Notes under the pieces: model-generated
Told to the model about the DNA's origin: nothing
The model's database searches: none
Seen by the model: the letters and a program-made list of their open reading frames with translations, nothing else
Program-made: the position numbers and the translations under genes
In this document: positions 35,840 to 44,546 of the stretch, one piece after another
How positions within the stretch are numbered: position 1 is the first letter of the stretch
Layout of the letters: the number at the start of each line of letters is the position of its first letter
DNA from: Bacilli bacterium
Lineage (GTDB): Bacteria > Bacillota_I > Bacilli_A > RF39 > UBA660
Assembly: GCA_017435485.1 (NCBI GenBank)
Contig: JAFSEY010000014.1
Span: forward strand, 28,675-92,674
Direction of reading: 5' to 3'
Length of the DNA stretch: 64,000 bases

Positions 35840-37606
35840 TTATTTTTGAAATTCGTCAATAAATTTTTTTAAATTTACTGCAACATTAGCAGGAATAATC
35901 TGTTGTAATTCTTCCAAAGGCGCTTTTTTAAGCTTTGTAATACTCCCATATTTTTTTATCAATAATTTTTTACGTTCCTTGCCAATACCTTCAACGTTAT
36001 CTAAAATACTTGAAATAGATCCTTTACTTCTAATACTTCGATGATAATTAATCGTAAATCTATGTACCTCATCTTGCATTCTAGTTAAGTAAAAAAACAC
36101 TTGGCTATCTTTAGGAATATTTACCACATCATATGTATCTCCATCCACCAAATCATTCGTTCTATGATGGGCGTTTTTCTTTAAACCACATACTTTAATA
36201 TTTAAATTTAAATCCTCTAAAACGCTTTTGGCAGCATTAATTTGATTAATGCCTCCATCAACAATAATTAAACTAGGTAATTCTGTTTTTTCTAATAAAG
36301 CTTTATAATAACGACGATATATAACTTCTTTCATCATATTATAATCATCATTTTTATCTAAACTAATTTTATATTTACGATATTCATTTTTATCTGATTT
36401 ACCATGGCGAAAGACAACCATACCACTAACGCTAAATGTTCCAAACAAATTGGAATTATCAAACAAATCAATTCTATTTAAATTAGCTATATTTAAGATT
36501 TGTCCTAATTCTTCGTTAGCTTTATCGGTTTTTTCTAATTCTTTTTCCACAATTTTCAAATGATTTTCTAAAGCAACTTTAGCATTCATAGTTGCCATAT
36601 CAAGCAGTTTTTTCTTACTACTTTTAACTGGAGTAACTAATTTAGCAGCAATTAATTCCATAATTAGTTCCTTATTAATTTCTTCAGGAACAAGTATTTC
36701 ACTAGGAATTTCTTTAGTTTGATAAAAGTTTGCTATATATAATTCCAGTTGTTCTAAAGCATCATCTACTAAAATCAAATAATCTTGATGAGACCCAACT
36801 AATTTTCCATTACGTACGAAAAAGATAACGATTGCTAAATAACCATTATCATAATGATATGATATAACATCCCGATTAGCTAAATCCGTTAACTCTACTT
36901 TTTGTTTTTCTTCTAAAATTGTAATATAATCTAATTCTTGTTTTAATTCACTAGCCATTTCATAATTTAATGATTCACTGTATAAATTTATCTTTTCCAT
37001 TATTTTATCTTTTAAAGTTTTATTGTTACCTCTTAAGAAAGCTAAGATATCTTTTTCCATTTGTTCTAACTTTTCTTGATCATAACTTTTTGTACAGTAT
37101 CCTAAACATTCATGGATATGATAATATAAGCAAGGTTGTTTTGGCATCGAATCACATTTTTTTAACGGATATAATCTATTCAATAAATTAACTATTCTTC
37201 TCGCAGCATAAGCATTTGGATAAGGTCCAAATAGCATTTTTTTATCTTTCTTTTTAATATTTAAATAGCGAGATACTTTAACTTTGGGAAATGGTTTAGA
37301 AATATACTCAATATAAGGATAACTCTTATCATCTTTAAGTAAAATATTATAATACGGATTATATTTTTTAATTAAATTAATCTCAGTAATAAAAGCTTCT
37401 GCTTCCGTATTTGTAATTATATATGTAAAATCAACGATTTGACTAACTAACATTGCCGTTTTTCCTGTATGTTGCCGATTAAAGTAAGAAGAAACGCGTT
37501 TATGTAAATTTTTTGCTTTTCCCACATAAATAATTTGCTTATCTTTATTAAGCATTTGATAACAACCTGGCAAATGTGGTACTAATTTCAGTTTTTCATT
37601 AATCAT
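35840..37606 (-). CDS. uvrC: UvrABC system protein C
   Basis: A 588-residue nucleotide-excision-repair nuclease: GIY-YIG domain at the N-terminus (GCYQMLNKDKQIIYVGKAKN), a Cys cluster (CDSMPKQPCLYYHIHECLGYC), a UVR domain near 200, an RNase H-like C-terminal nuclease with IIVDGGINQINAAK, and two HhH motifs (VEGIGKERKKLLIKKYGS). AAGGAG lies 9 nt before ATG 37606; earlier in-frame starts up to 37624 lie on or before that site. Monocistronic. Confidence 0.98.
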   Translation of the reverse strand: MINEKLKLVPHLPGCYQMLNKDKQIIYVGKAKNLHKRVSSYFNRQHTGKTAMLVSQIVDFTYIITNTEAEAFITEINLIKKYNPYYNILLKDDKSYPYIEYISKPFPKVKVSRYLNIKKKDKKMLFGPYPNAYAARRIVNLLNRLYPLKKCDSMPKQPCLYYHIHECLGYCTKSYDQEKLEQMEKDILAFLRGNNKTLKDKIMEKINLYSESLNYEMASELKQELDYITILEEKQKVELTDLANRDVISYHYDNGYLAIVIFFVRNGKLVGSHQDYLILVDDALEQLELYIANFYQTKEIPSEILVPEEINKELIMELIAAKLVTPVKSSKKKLLDMATMNAKVALENHLKIVEKELEKTDKANEELGQILNIANLNRIDLFDNSNLFGTFSVSGMVVFRHGKSDKNEYRKYKISLDKNDDYNMMKEVIYRRYYKALLEKTELPSLIIVDGGINQINAAKSVLEDLNLNIKVCGLKKNAHHRTNDLVDGDTYDVVNIPKDSQVFFYLTRMQDEVHRFTINYHRSIRSKGSISSILDNVEGIGKERKKLLIKKYGSITKLKKAPLEELQQIIPANVAVNLKKFIDEFQK

Positions 37607-37729
37607 AAACAACATCTCCTTCAAAATTATTATACTACAAAAAAAATTAATTATCTAAAAAACATTATGTAAAACACACGTTAAAGCCTTTATAATAGAT
37701 ATACACTGTACATCATAACTTTACTAATT

Positions 37730-37758
37730 TTGACATTTACCTCATATTATGCTATAAT
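37730..37758 (+). promoter_or_regulatory. Perfect consensus SigA promoter
   Basis: TTGACA (37730-37735) and TATAAT (37753-37758), 17-bp spacing, plus a TGC extended -10. It drives the transglutaminase-like gene starting at 37787. Confidence 0.9.
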
Positions 37759-37786
37759 TTAATCAAATATGGGGGGCTAGATAATT

Positions 37787-38767
37787 GTGACAAACCAAAA
37801 ATATAAAATGAAAAGTTATTTAATAAAAACACGAGAATTTATCAAAAAAACGTTAGAAGAAACCGCGATCGTAACCCAATCTAATATTTCTCTTATAACC
37901 TCTGGAAATATTCCGTCTGAATTTTCTCATGTAGTTTTCTTTTTCAACGTGCTTTACCTTTATTACTACGTTTATCACAAATTCTTTACTTATCAGTATT
38001 TAAAAGAAAGCACCGAATATAATAAGTTAAAGCCTCTTTATGATGATTATTTAAATGAAATCGTAAATCTTATGCATTCCTTTGGAAAACTTGATATATA
38101 TGAAATAAGTATTTTATATAGTATTTTGCTACACCGCGGAATTTTCTCTAATGAAAACAAATTCAAATATCACAAATACATAAACGATGAGATAAACTTA
38201 CGTGATGTTTCAGGCGCGCGCATAGCATCAGGAACAGCTGTATGCCGACATATGAGTGCTAATTTAATTGATATATATCAGAAATTAGGATATAACGCTT
38301 TTGAAATAGGATGCTGCACTGACATACGTTACAAATTTATTAAAAAAATTATAGCAACACATTCTATTGCAGGAATTTCTGATAATAAAAATATGTTAAT
38401 TGTAGACCCAACCGGAAACTTCATAGGTTTTTTCAATTCCAAACCACATAATACAATTACTATGATTCCTATTAATACACATAAAAGTCAAGAAAAAGAG
38501 TTTTATGTTCCAAAATCAGAAGCAATATTAAATAACGCTGAACATAAAAAACTGGCTAAAACTTACGAAATATCAAATTATATAGAAGAAAACGGAATTG
38601 AAAAAATGACGAAAAGTTTTGATAAAATTTATGCTTTAATTGAACAAAATGCATCAGTAATTCAAGAATGGAAAGAAAAAAACAAAGTATTAATCCAAGA
38701 AATAAGTAGATTAGAAAAAGAGCTAACAAATTATAGCGACCAACCAACAAGAAAATTAAACAGGTGA
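37787..38767 (+). CDS. Cytosolic transglutaminase-like cysteine protein
   Basis: A 326-residue protein without a signal peptide. Residues 140-210 match the transglutaminase-like fold: Cys153 in GTAVCRHMSANL, His192 in ATHSIAGI and Asp207 in MLIVDPTGN form a plausible catalytic triad. The N-terminal 130 residues are helical with many aromatic residues; the last 60 form a coiled coil. It starts with GTG after a GGGGGG run; an ATG at 37808 is an alternative. Most bacterial members are exported proteases or cross-linkers, so a cytosolic one is unusual. The YigZ-like gene follows 4 bp later. Confidence 0.7.
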   Translation: MTNQKYKMKSYLIKTREFIKKTLEETAIVTQSNISLITSGNIPSEFSHVVFFFNVLYLYYYVYHKFFTYQYLKESTEYNKLKPLYDDYLNEIVNLMHSFGKLDIYEISILYSILLHRGIFSNENKFKYHKYINDEINLRDVSGARIASGTAVCRHMSANLIDIYQKLGYNAFEIGCCTDIRYKFIKKIIATHSIAGISDNKNMLIVDPTGNFIGFFNSKPHNTITMIPINTHKSQEKEFYVPKSEAILNNAEHKKLAKTYEISNYIEENGIEKMTKSFDKIYALIEQNASVIQEWKEKNKVLIQEISRLEKELTNYSDQPTRKLNR

Positions 38768-38771
38768 TATA

Positions 38772-39119
38772 ATGAAATTAATAAATACAACTGAAATTAT
38801 CGAAAAGAAAAGTAAATTTATTGCTTATTATTATGAGATAGAATCTGAAGATGAAGCCAAGAAAATCATAAATGAATTAAAAGAAGAACATAAAAAAGCT
38901 AGACATATTCCCTACGCATATAAACTTCCTTCTACTGCTCGTAAAAGTGATGATAAAGAACCATCTAATACTGCCGGAACTCCAATCTATAATTTAATCG
39001 AAAAAAAAGGACTAAACAATGTCTTTATTGCTGTAGTCCGTTACTTTGGTGGCACTAAATTAGGTGCCGGATTACTTACTAGAACTTACTTAAAAGCTGC
39101 CAATAATGTTATTTCATAA
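38772..39119 (+). CDS. YigZ/IMPACT family protein, N-terminal domain only
   Basis: A 115-residue protein matching the first domain of YigZ (UPF0029): KKARHIPYAYKL, DDKEPSNTAGTPIYNLI and VRYFGGTKLGAGLLTRTY. The usual second domain (DUF1949) of about 70 residues is missing, so it is about half the usual size. IMPACT domains act in translation control in eukaryotes; the bacterial role is unknown. CAGGTGAT precedes the ATG. It overlaps the convergent M16 gene by 11 bp. Confidence 0.85.
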   Translation: MKLINTTEIIEKKSKFIAYYYEIESEDEAKKIINELKEEHKKARHIPYAYKLPSTARKSDDKEPSNTAGTPIYNLIEKKGLNNVFIAVVRYFGGTKLGAGLLTRTYLKAANNVIS

Positions 39120-40383
39120 AAGGTAACACTTTAGTAATACTTACGTTACTAATATCTAGACATTTAATAACTTTATTAATATCTGATAAAGTTATTTTTT
39201 TATACATTTCTTTAATATTATCATGAATAGTGCCATACATAATTAAATCACTTTGAATATCATTACTTACTAATTCTATATCATCATATTTTAAAACTAA
39301 ATTAGCTATAGAGCTATTTAATGATCTAGTTAAATCTTTTTCTGTCACATTTAAATTATCTAATTGCTCTTTTATTTTTCCTATTACTGCCTCTGGCATT
39401 TTAGATTCAAAAGTAAAATTAATTAATAGATAATCATCATAAAAACCAGCATTATAAGTAAAACTTAATATCATGTTATTTTCTAGTAGTTCTTCATTAA
39501 AATCAGTTACACTACCAAAATTAGTATTTAAAATGATATCTAAAATTGCTTGTAACTTAACATTTTCAAAGTCTTTAAATCTCTTTTTAGGCATTTTCAA
39601 ACAATACTTAACTTTGGGTAATTCAACATTATCGTAATAAGTATCACTTGTTTTAAATACCTTAATTGGTTCTTTTTCTTTAATAATTTCTGGTCTAGAA
39701 TATTTCTTAATATTTAATTTAACAAACGTATCATTAACAATTTGCATAGATTCATAAGGATTTATGTTACCAGAAATAACTAAAAACATATTTTCTGGAT
39801 GATAAAAAGCTTCAAATATTAATTTAATATCTTCCAAAGTAATATTCTTAATATCTTTAATATCTCCCGCTACTCGATTACGATAATGACTTCTTTTAAA
39901 TACATTACCTAATGAATTAAAAAACAAATTAGAATATGGATTATCTTTATCCATTTTTATTTCTTCCGAAATAATTCCTTTTTCATTAGCTATAATCCCC
40001 TTAGTAAAATATGGGGTCAAAACATATTCTATTAAATGAGTCAGATTCTCCTCTAAATTATCATTACCAAACACTTCATAATTAGTATATTCAAATGTCG
40101 TAAAAGCATTTATATCGCTACCTAATTTTTCAAAATAATCATTTGCTTTTACTCCTTTTTTCTCATTAAACTTAATATGCTCCATAAAATGAGCAATTCC
40201 TAAAGGCATATGATATGTTTTATTTTTAAAATTAAAATCAGTATGTAAAGATCCATATTTAACACATAAAGATAAATAAAAACCATTTAATTTAGGATTT
40301 TGCCACATATAAACTGGCATATTATGTAAAGATTCCTCATAAAAAAGTGTTTCATCTAAACCATTTAACTCAATCTTTTTCAT
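39109..40383 (-). CDS. M16 family zinc metallopeptidase (YmfH-like, active-site copy)
   Basis: A 424-residue M16B peptidase-like protein with the inverted zinc motif HFMEH in IAHFMEHIKFNEKKG (about residue 67) and the downstream Glu in ISEEIKMDKDNPY. Two M16 domains are present. Together with the next gene, which lacks HxxEH, it forms a YmfF/YmfH-type heterodimer as in Bacillus, where such pairs process peptides. The ATG overlaps the upstream stop (ATGA), so expression is coupled. Confidence 0.92.
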   Translation of the reverse strand: MKKIELNGLDETLFYEESLHNMPVYMWQNPKLNGFYLSLCVKYGSLHTDFNFKNKTYHMPLGIAHFMEHIKFNEKKGVKANDYFEKLGSDINAFTTFEYTNYEVFGNDNLEENLTHLIEYVLTPYFTKGIIANEKGIISEEIKMDKDNPYSNLFFNSLGNVFKRSHYRNRVAGDIKDIKNITLEDIKLIFEAFYHPENMFLVISGNINPYESMQIVNDTFVKLNIKKYSRPEIIKEKEPIKVFKTSDTYYDNVELPKVKYCLKMPKKRFKDFENVKLQAILDIILNTNFGSVTDFNEELLENNMILSFTYNAGFYDDYLLINFTFESKMPEAVIGKIKEQLDNLNVTEKDLTRSLNSSIANLVLKYDDIELVSNDIQSDLIMYGTIHDNIKEMYKKITLSDINKVIKCLDISNVSITKVLPFMK

Positions 40384-41648
40384 ATATCGCTACCCTCTTC
40401 TAAAGTATAAATTGTATTAAGTTTTAACTTCTTTGCAAACATCATAATATCTTCTTTAGATAGCTCTCTTATAATTTTAATTCGATCTTCTGGCAATGGA
40501 AAATCATCAAAAGTATTAAAAATATAATTTCCTAACAAAGCCCCTTGATTATCCCCAGCCATATTAATTGAAAATATTGCGCTTTTTTTTGCATCCTCTA
40601 GATTTTCTTCGGTAAAATCTCCTTTAATCATTTCATTTAAAGCTTTTTTAATCAATTTAATTGCTTTAGAAACATTTTCTTTAGCTAAAGATACTTTTAT
40701 CATCGCTAAATTATCGTATTTTAAATACATGAAACTTACCCCATAGCACATGGCATTTTCTTCTCTTAAATATCTGTATAGTTTACTATTTAAAGTACCA
40801 TTTCCAAAAATACCATTAAATATATAAGGAATAATATTTCTCTCATTAAAATTTAAATCACATGTATTATAAATCATAATTAAATTAGATTGACCAAAAT
40901 TACCTTGTTCATTTATTTCTTTAGTTTTTTTAACACTTTTATTATCAAGATATAAAGTTGGTTTTGTATTTTTAATAACTCTATTTAAAAAATATTTATT
41001 AATAATACTTGCTATAGCATCTAAATCAATATCTCCGATAACAAATATATCACATACATCATTTTTTAACATATCATGATAAACTTCCCATAACTTACTA
41101 GGGGTAATATCACTTAAATACTCTTTTTGATCAATTAATCCATAACTAGAGGGAGAATTTTTATCTAAAGCTTTCAATGAATTTATGATAGATATTTTAT
41201 TCGGATTTTCTTTTATTGTATCTATTTCACTTAATAAGTTATTCTTATTTATATTAAAACTTCTTAAATCAAATTCTTTATTCGTAATATTTGGCTTAAA
41301 AATAACTGTCATAAGTAATTTAATTACTTCATCTAAATAATTATCTTCATCAATATATTTTGGATTTACAAAACTAGAACAATAACTAGTAAATAAACTA
41401 TTTCCTAAACGATTAATAACCCCTGTATAACTAGCGTTATATAATTCTTCACATCTAATAACAAAGTCTTTTCTCTTTTTATAATCTTTATTGGAATGAA
41501 GCATTGTATCAACTAATAAGCTTCTTTCTATTAAATCGTGTTCTAAAACATTTTTACGAAAAATTACTTCAATATGACAACTTTTAAATTTATCATTTTT
41601 AATACCATAAATATTGTAATTAGGATATTCAATCTTTTTATATACCAT
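40380..41648 (-). CDS. M16 family peptidase-like protein without zinc motif (YmfF-like)
   Basis: A 422-residue M16-fold protein. The region where HxxEH should be reads LLVDTMLHSNKDYKKR, so it cannot bind zinc and is the non-catalytic partner; the later SNLIMIYNTC and YLREENAMCYGVSFMYLKY segments are typical of the C-terminal M16 domain. It is presumed to assemble with the product of the next gene. GGTGAG precedes the ATG. Confidence 0.9.
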   Translation of the reverse strand: MVYKKIEYPNYNIYGIKNDKFKSCHIEVIFRKNVLEHDLIERSLLVDTMLHSNKDYKKRKDFVIRCEELYNASYTGVINRLGNSLFTSYCSSFVNPKYIDEDNYLDEVIKLLMTVIFKPNITNKEFDLRSFNINKNNLLSEIDTIKENPNKISIINSLKALDKNSPSSYGLIDQKEYLSDITPSKLWEVYHDMLKNDVCDIFVIGDIDLDAIASIINKYFLNRVIKNTKPTLYLDNKSVKKTKEINEQGNFGQSNLIMIYNTCDLNFNERNIIPYIFNGIFGNGTLNSKLYRYLREENAMCYGVSFMYLKYDNLAMIKVSLAKENVSKAIKLIKKALNEMIKGDFTEENLEDAKKSAIFSINMAGDNQGALLGNYIFNTFDDFPLPEDRIKIIRELSKEDIMMFAKKLKLNTIYTLEEGSDI

Positions 41649-41677
41649 CTAACTCACCATTTATTATTATAGCATAA

Positions 41678-42796
41678 TTACTTTAATTTATTATATTGTT
41701 TTAAGAAATACTCATCAGTCATACCACCAATATAATCGATAACTATTCTTTCCTTAGAATTACTATTTTTATATTCTAAAGACATATTATTTAAAAATGA
41801 GCTATAGATTAAAGAATTTTGATTATTTTCTTCAATGTCTTTTAAATATTTACTAAATAACTTTTCAAACATTTCTTGATATTTTTGTATTTGTTCTTTA
41901 GAATTTGCCTTTAAATAGATATTTTCATAATTAAAATTTTTAAGACTTACAATTGCTTCATAAATATCTTTACTTAATTTAAGATAAGGTTTATCAATAC
42001 TATTATTTATAATATCTAAGATAATTGTATTTACAATCGCACTATTATTATCACCTAATACGTTAACTATGTTAACAGGAATATCTTCTTTCTTAATTAA
42101 TTTCATTCGGTAAGCATCTTCTAAATCTCTTCCTAAATAAGCTATCATATCACTTATTCTTACCACACAGCCTTCTAGAGTCATCGCTTTTAATTCTTTT
42201 GTATCAGCACTTTGATAAGAATCATTATATTCTTTTAAAAACGCTTTCTTCGTTTTATCATAATTAGGCTTAATTTCATCAATTGCAAACTCACCATTAT
42301 GACACATAATTCCATCTAAAACTTGCATACTAACATTTAACCCATTACCATAATTTTCCACATTCATAAGCATTCTAACACTTTGAATATTATGATTAAA
42401 ATACCCTTCCCCATATTTTAAACTTAAATCACTTAATATTTTCTCCCCAACATGTCCAAAAGGCGTATGACCTAAATCATGACCCAATGCTATTGCTTCA
42501 ATTAAATCTTCATTTAAAGCTAATGCTCTACCAATAGTTCTTGCTATTTTACTTACATATTGAACATGCAACATTCTTTTCGTAATATGATCAGATTCAT
42601 TAAAAGAAAATACTTGGGTTTTATCCATATAACGAACAAAAGATAACGCATACAAAATCTTATCACAATCATGAAAATAGTTAGAACGTATATCATCCTT
42701 TGTCTCTTTAAAATAAATTGCTTTATTATCACGACAAGCAAACTTACTTAAACTATCATTGTGTCTTAACATATTTTCTTTTATTAAATTATTCAT
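41678..42796 (-). CDS. dGTP triphosphohydrolase-like HD protein
   Basis: A 372-residue HD-domain protein of the deoxyguanosinetriphosphate triphosphohydrolase-like family: RMLHVQYVSKIARTIGRAL, then IALGHDLGHTPFGHVGE with the His-Asp pair, and VRISDMIAYLGRDLEDA later with the last metal ligand. It probably hydrolyses dNTPs to nucleosides and triphosphate. Start at 42796 follows GGAGG; the frame opens at 42811. It lies just upstream of the M16 pair and divergent from sigK. Confidence 0.9.
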   Translation of the reverse strand: MNNLIKENMLRHNDSLSKFACRDNKAIYFKETKDDIRSNYFHDCDKILYALSFVRYMDKTQVFSFNESDHITKRMLHVQYVSKIARTIGRALALNEDLIEAIALGHDLGHTPFGHVGEKILSDLSLKYGEGYFNHNIQSVRMLMNVENYGNGLNVSMQVLDGIMCHNGEFAIDEIKPNYDKTKKAFLKEYNDSYQSADTKELKAMTLEGCVVRISDMIAYLGRDLEDAYRMKLIKKEDIPVNIVNVLGDNNSAIVNTIILDIINNSIDKPYLKLSKDIYEAIVSLKNFNYENIYLKANSKEQIQKYQEMFEKLFSKYLKDIEENNQNSLIYSSFLNNMSLEYKNSNSKERIVIDYIGGMTDEYFLKQYNKLK

Positions 42797-42895
42797 AGCA
42801 TCCTCCAGCATATATATTTAAAGTTTAAACTATTTTTAATTAAAATACAATGAATTTAAATTTATTATAAAAATATAATTAATTAGGTGATTTAA

Positions 42896-43594
42896 TTGTT
42901 ATTAAATATTATAAATATAATTAAAGATATGTTATTTTTTACGGGAAGTTATTCCAATCATGTCTTTCCTGAACCGCTAAGTAAAGAAGATGAAGAATAT
43001 TACGTAAATAAAATGTTACAACAAGATAAAGAAGCTAGAAATATTTTAATTGAAAGAAATCTTCGTTTGGTAGCACATATTGTCAAAAAATTTGAAACAA
43101 AAAACATTGATACTGATGATTTAATAAGCATTGGAACTATCGGACTTATTAAAGGAATTGATACTTATAAAGAAAACAAATCGACCAAAATTACAACTTA
43201 TGCCGCAAGATGTATTCAAAACGAAATTTTAATGTATTTTAGAAGTAATAAGAAAAATCAAAATAATGTCAGTATTAATGATTCAATCGGATATGATAAA
43301 GAAGGAAATGAAATTAATTTAATAGATGTTTTACAAAGTGAAGATAAAGAAGACTTTGCTGATTCAATTCATAAAGAACATAATATTGAATTATTAAAAC
43401 AATATTTAGGTATTTTATCCAAAAGAGAAAAAGAAATAATCATTAAAAGATATGGTCTTTGTATGCAAAATGAGAAAACCCAAAAAGAAATAGCTAAGGA
43501 AATGGGTATATCTAGAAGTTATGTTTCTAGAATTGAAAAAAGAGCATTAACTAAAATGCTCCGGGAATATTTAAAAAATAATCAAGAAATATAA
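42896..43594 (+). CDS. sigK: Sporulation sigma factor SigK with pro-sequence
   Basis: A 232-residue sigma-70 factor very close to Bacillus SigK: VFPEPLS, ARNILIERNLRLVAHIVKKF, DLISIGTIGLIKGIDTY, ATYAARC-like TTYAARCIQNEILMYFRS, and region 4 EKTQKEIAKEMGISRSYVSR. The first 18 or so residues (LLNIINIIKDMLFFTGS) form a hydrophobic pro-sequence equivalent to that of pro-SigK, which keeps the factor on the membrane until SpoIVFB removes it. It starts with TTG (AGGTGAT 5 nt upstream). The gene is intact, with no skin-type interruption. The processing genes lie at 59-61 kb. It directs mother-cell genes late in sporulation. Confidence 0.95.
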   Translation: MLLNIINIIKDMLFFTGSYSNHVFPEPLSKEDEEYYVNKMLQQDKEARNILIERNLRLVAHIVKKFETKNIDTDDLISIGTIGLIKGIDTYKENKSTKITTYAARCIQNEILMYFRSNKKNQNNVSINDSIGYDKEGNEINLIDVLQSEDKEDFADSIHKEHNIELLKQYLGILSKREKEIIIKRYGLCMQNEKTQKEIAKEMGISRSYVSRIEKRALTKMLREYLKNNQEI

Positions 43595-43601
43595 AAACGC
43601 C

Positions 43602-44030
43602 TTAATTAAGACGTTCATCAATATCATCAATATCTTTTATTTGTTCTTCCAAAGCTTGTTTGAAGCGACGTTTAAAGACAATAACTTTTCTTTTTAAGTT
43701 TTGAGCTTCGTATTCAACTCGTTCTGCTTTTAATAGTGCATCATTAACAATTCTCGATGCATTTTTTCTAGCATCTTCAATGATTGAATTAGATTCATCA
43801 CGAGCAACTCGTTTTATATTATTTGAAGCATCTTCTGCAACTAAGATTGCTTTATTTAATGTATTTTCTAAATTTTTATATTTTTCTAATTCATTTCTTA
43901 AACTTAAAATTTCTTGGTCACGTTTTTTTAAATTAGTAAGCATGTTTTCGTATTCTTTAGTTACTTCTTTTACAAAATTATTTACTTCTATTTTAGAATA
44001 TCCTTTAAAACTAGTACTAAATTTTTTCAT
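43602..44030 (-). CDS. divIVA: DivIVA-domain protein
   Basis: A 142-residue coiled-coil protein. The N-terminus KFSTSFKGYSKIEVNNFVKEV is the DivIVA membrane-curvature-binding motif (F-x-x-x-F/G-Y-x-x-x-E-V), followed by a long coiled coil. It recruits partners to septum and poles, including, in Bacillus, ComN and SpoIIIE-related proteins. It lies just after sepF, as in the Bacillus ylmF-ylmG-ylmH-divIVA order with the two middle genes missing. Convergent with sigK. Confidence 0.92.
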   Translation of the reverse strand: MKKFSTSFKGYSKIEVNNFVKEVTKEYENMLTNLKKRDQEILSLRNELEKYKNLENTLNKAILVAEDASNNIKRVARDESNSIIEDARKNASRIVNDALLKAERVEYEAQNLKRKVIVFKRRFKQALEEQIKDIDDIDERLN

Positions 44031-44061
44031 GCTTCACCAACTTTCTACTACAAACTTCTTA

Positions 44062-44472
44062 CTACCACTCTAATTCATCATTATTAGCAGATTCTTTTTT
44101 TTCACGTTCATCAGTAATTTTACCTTGAACATTAACGTTTTTCGGAGTACAAAGGTAAATGCCTACTCCTATTTTTTGCATTGTCCCCCCAATAGCATAA
44201 ATGCATCCGCTTAAAAAATCAATAATACGCTTAGCTTGTTCAGTTGTAACTCTTTTTAAATTAACAACAACACTATTACGATTCTTTAAATAATCAGCAA
44301 TTTGTTGACTTTCTGAATAAGCTCTAGGTTCTAAAAGAATCATTTTATTACCAGATTTATCAGCTTCTTTAATCGCTTCTTCTTCACTCATATTATAATA
44401 CTCATCTTCAGTACCTAATAGTGTATCATCATCTTCGTCAGAAAACATTTTTTTCAATTTACTAAATGCCAT
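44062..44472 (-). CDS. sepF: Cell division protein SepF
   Basis: A 136-residue protein with an acidic N-terminal linker after the membrane-binding helix (MAFSKLKKMF) and the SepF fold: MILLEPRAYSESQQIADYL, VVVNLKRVTTEQAKRIIDFLSGCIYAIGG. SepF tethers FtsZ to the membrane. The AGGAGGA site is perfect. It is probably cotranscribed with divIVA. Confidence 0.95.
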   Translation of the reverse strand: MAFSKLKKMFSDEDDDTLLGTEDEYYNMSEEEAIKEADKSGNKMILLEPRAYSESQQIADYLKNRNSVVVNLKRVTTEQAKRIIDFLSGCIYAIGGTMQKIGVGIYLCTPKNVNVQGKITDEREKKESANNDELEW

Positions 44473-44546
44473 TGTTATTCCTCCTATATTACATTTCTTA
44501 TTCTAACAAAATTTATTATATTTAGCAAGTGGCTACTTTAAATATT

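Noticed and set aside
42842..42850. SigE-like -10 (AAATACAAT) upstream of sigK
   Set aside because: No matching -35 element at about 14 bp; the sequence is too AT-rich to support the call.
42896..43594. skin-type interruption of sigK
   Set aside because: The gene is continuous from pro-sequence to region 4.
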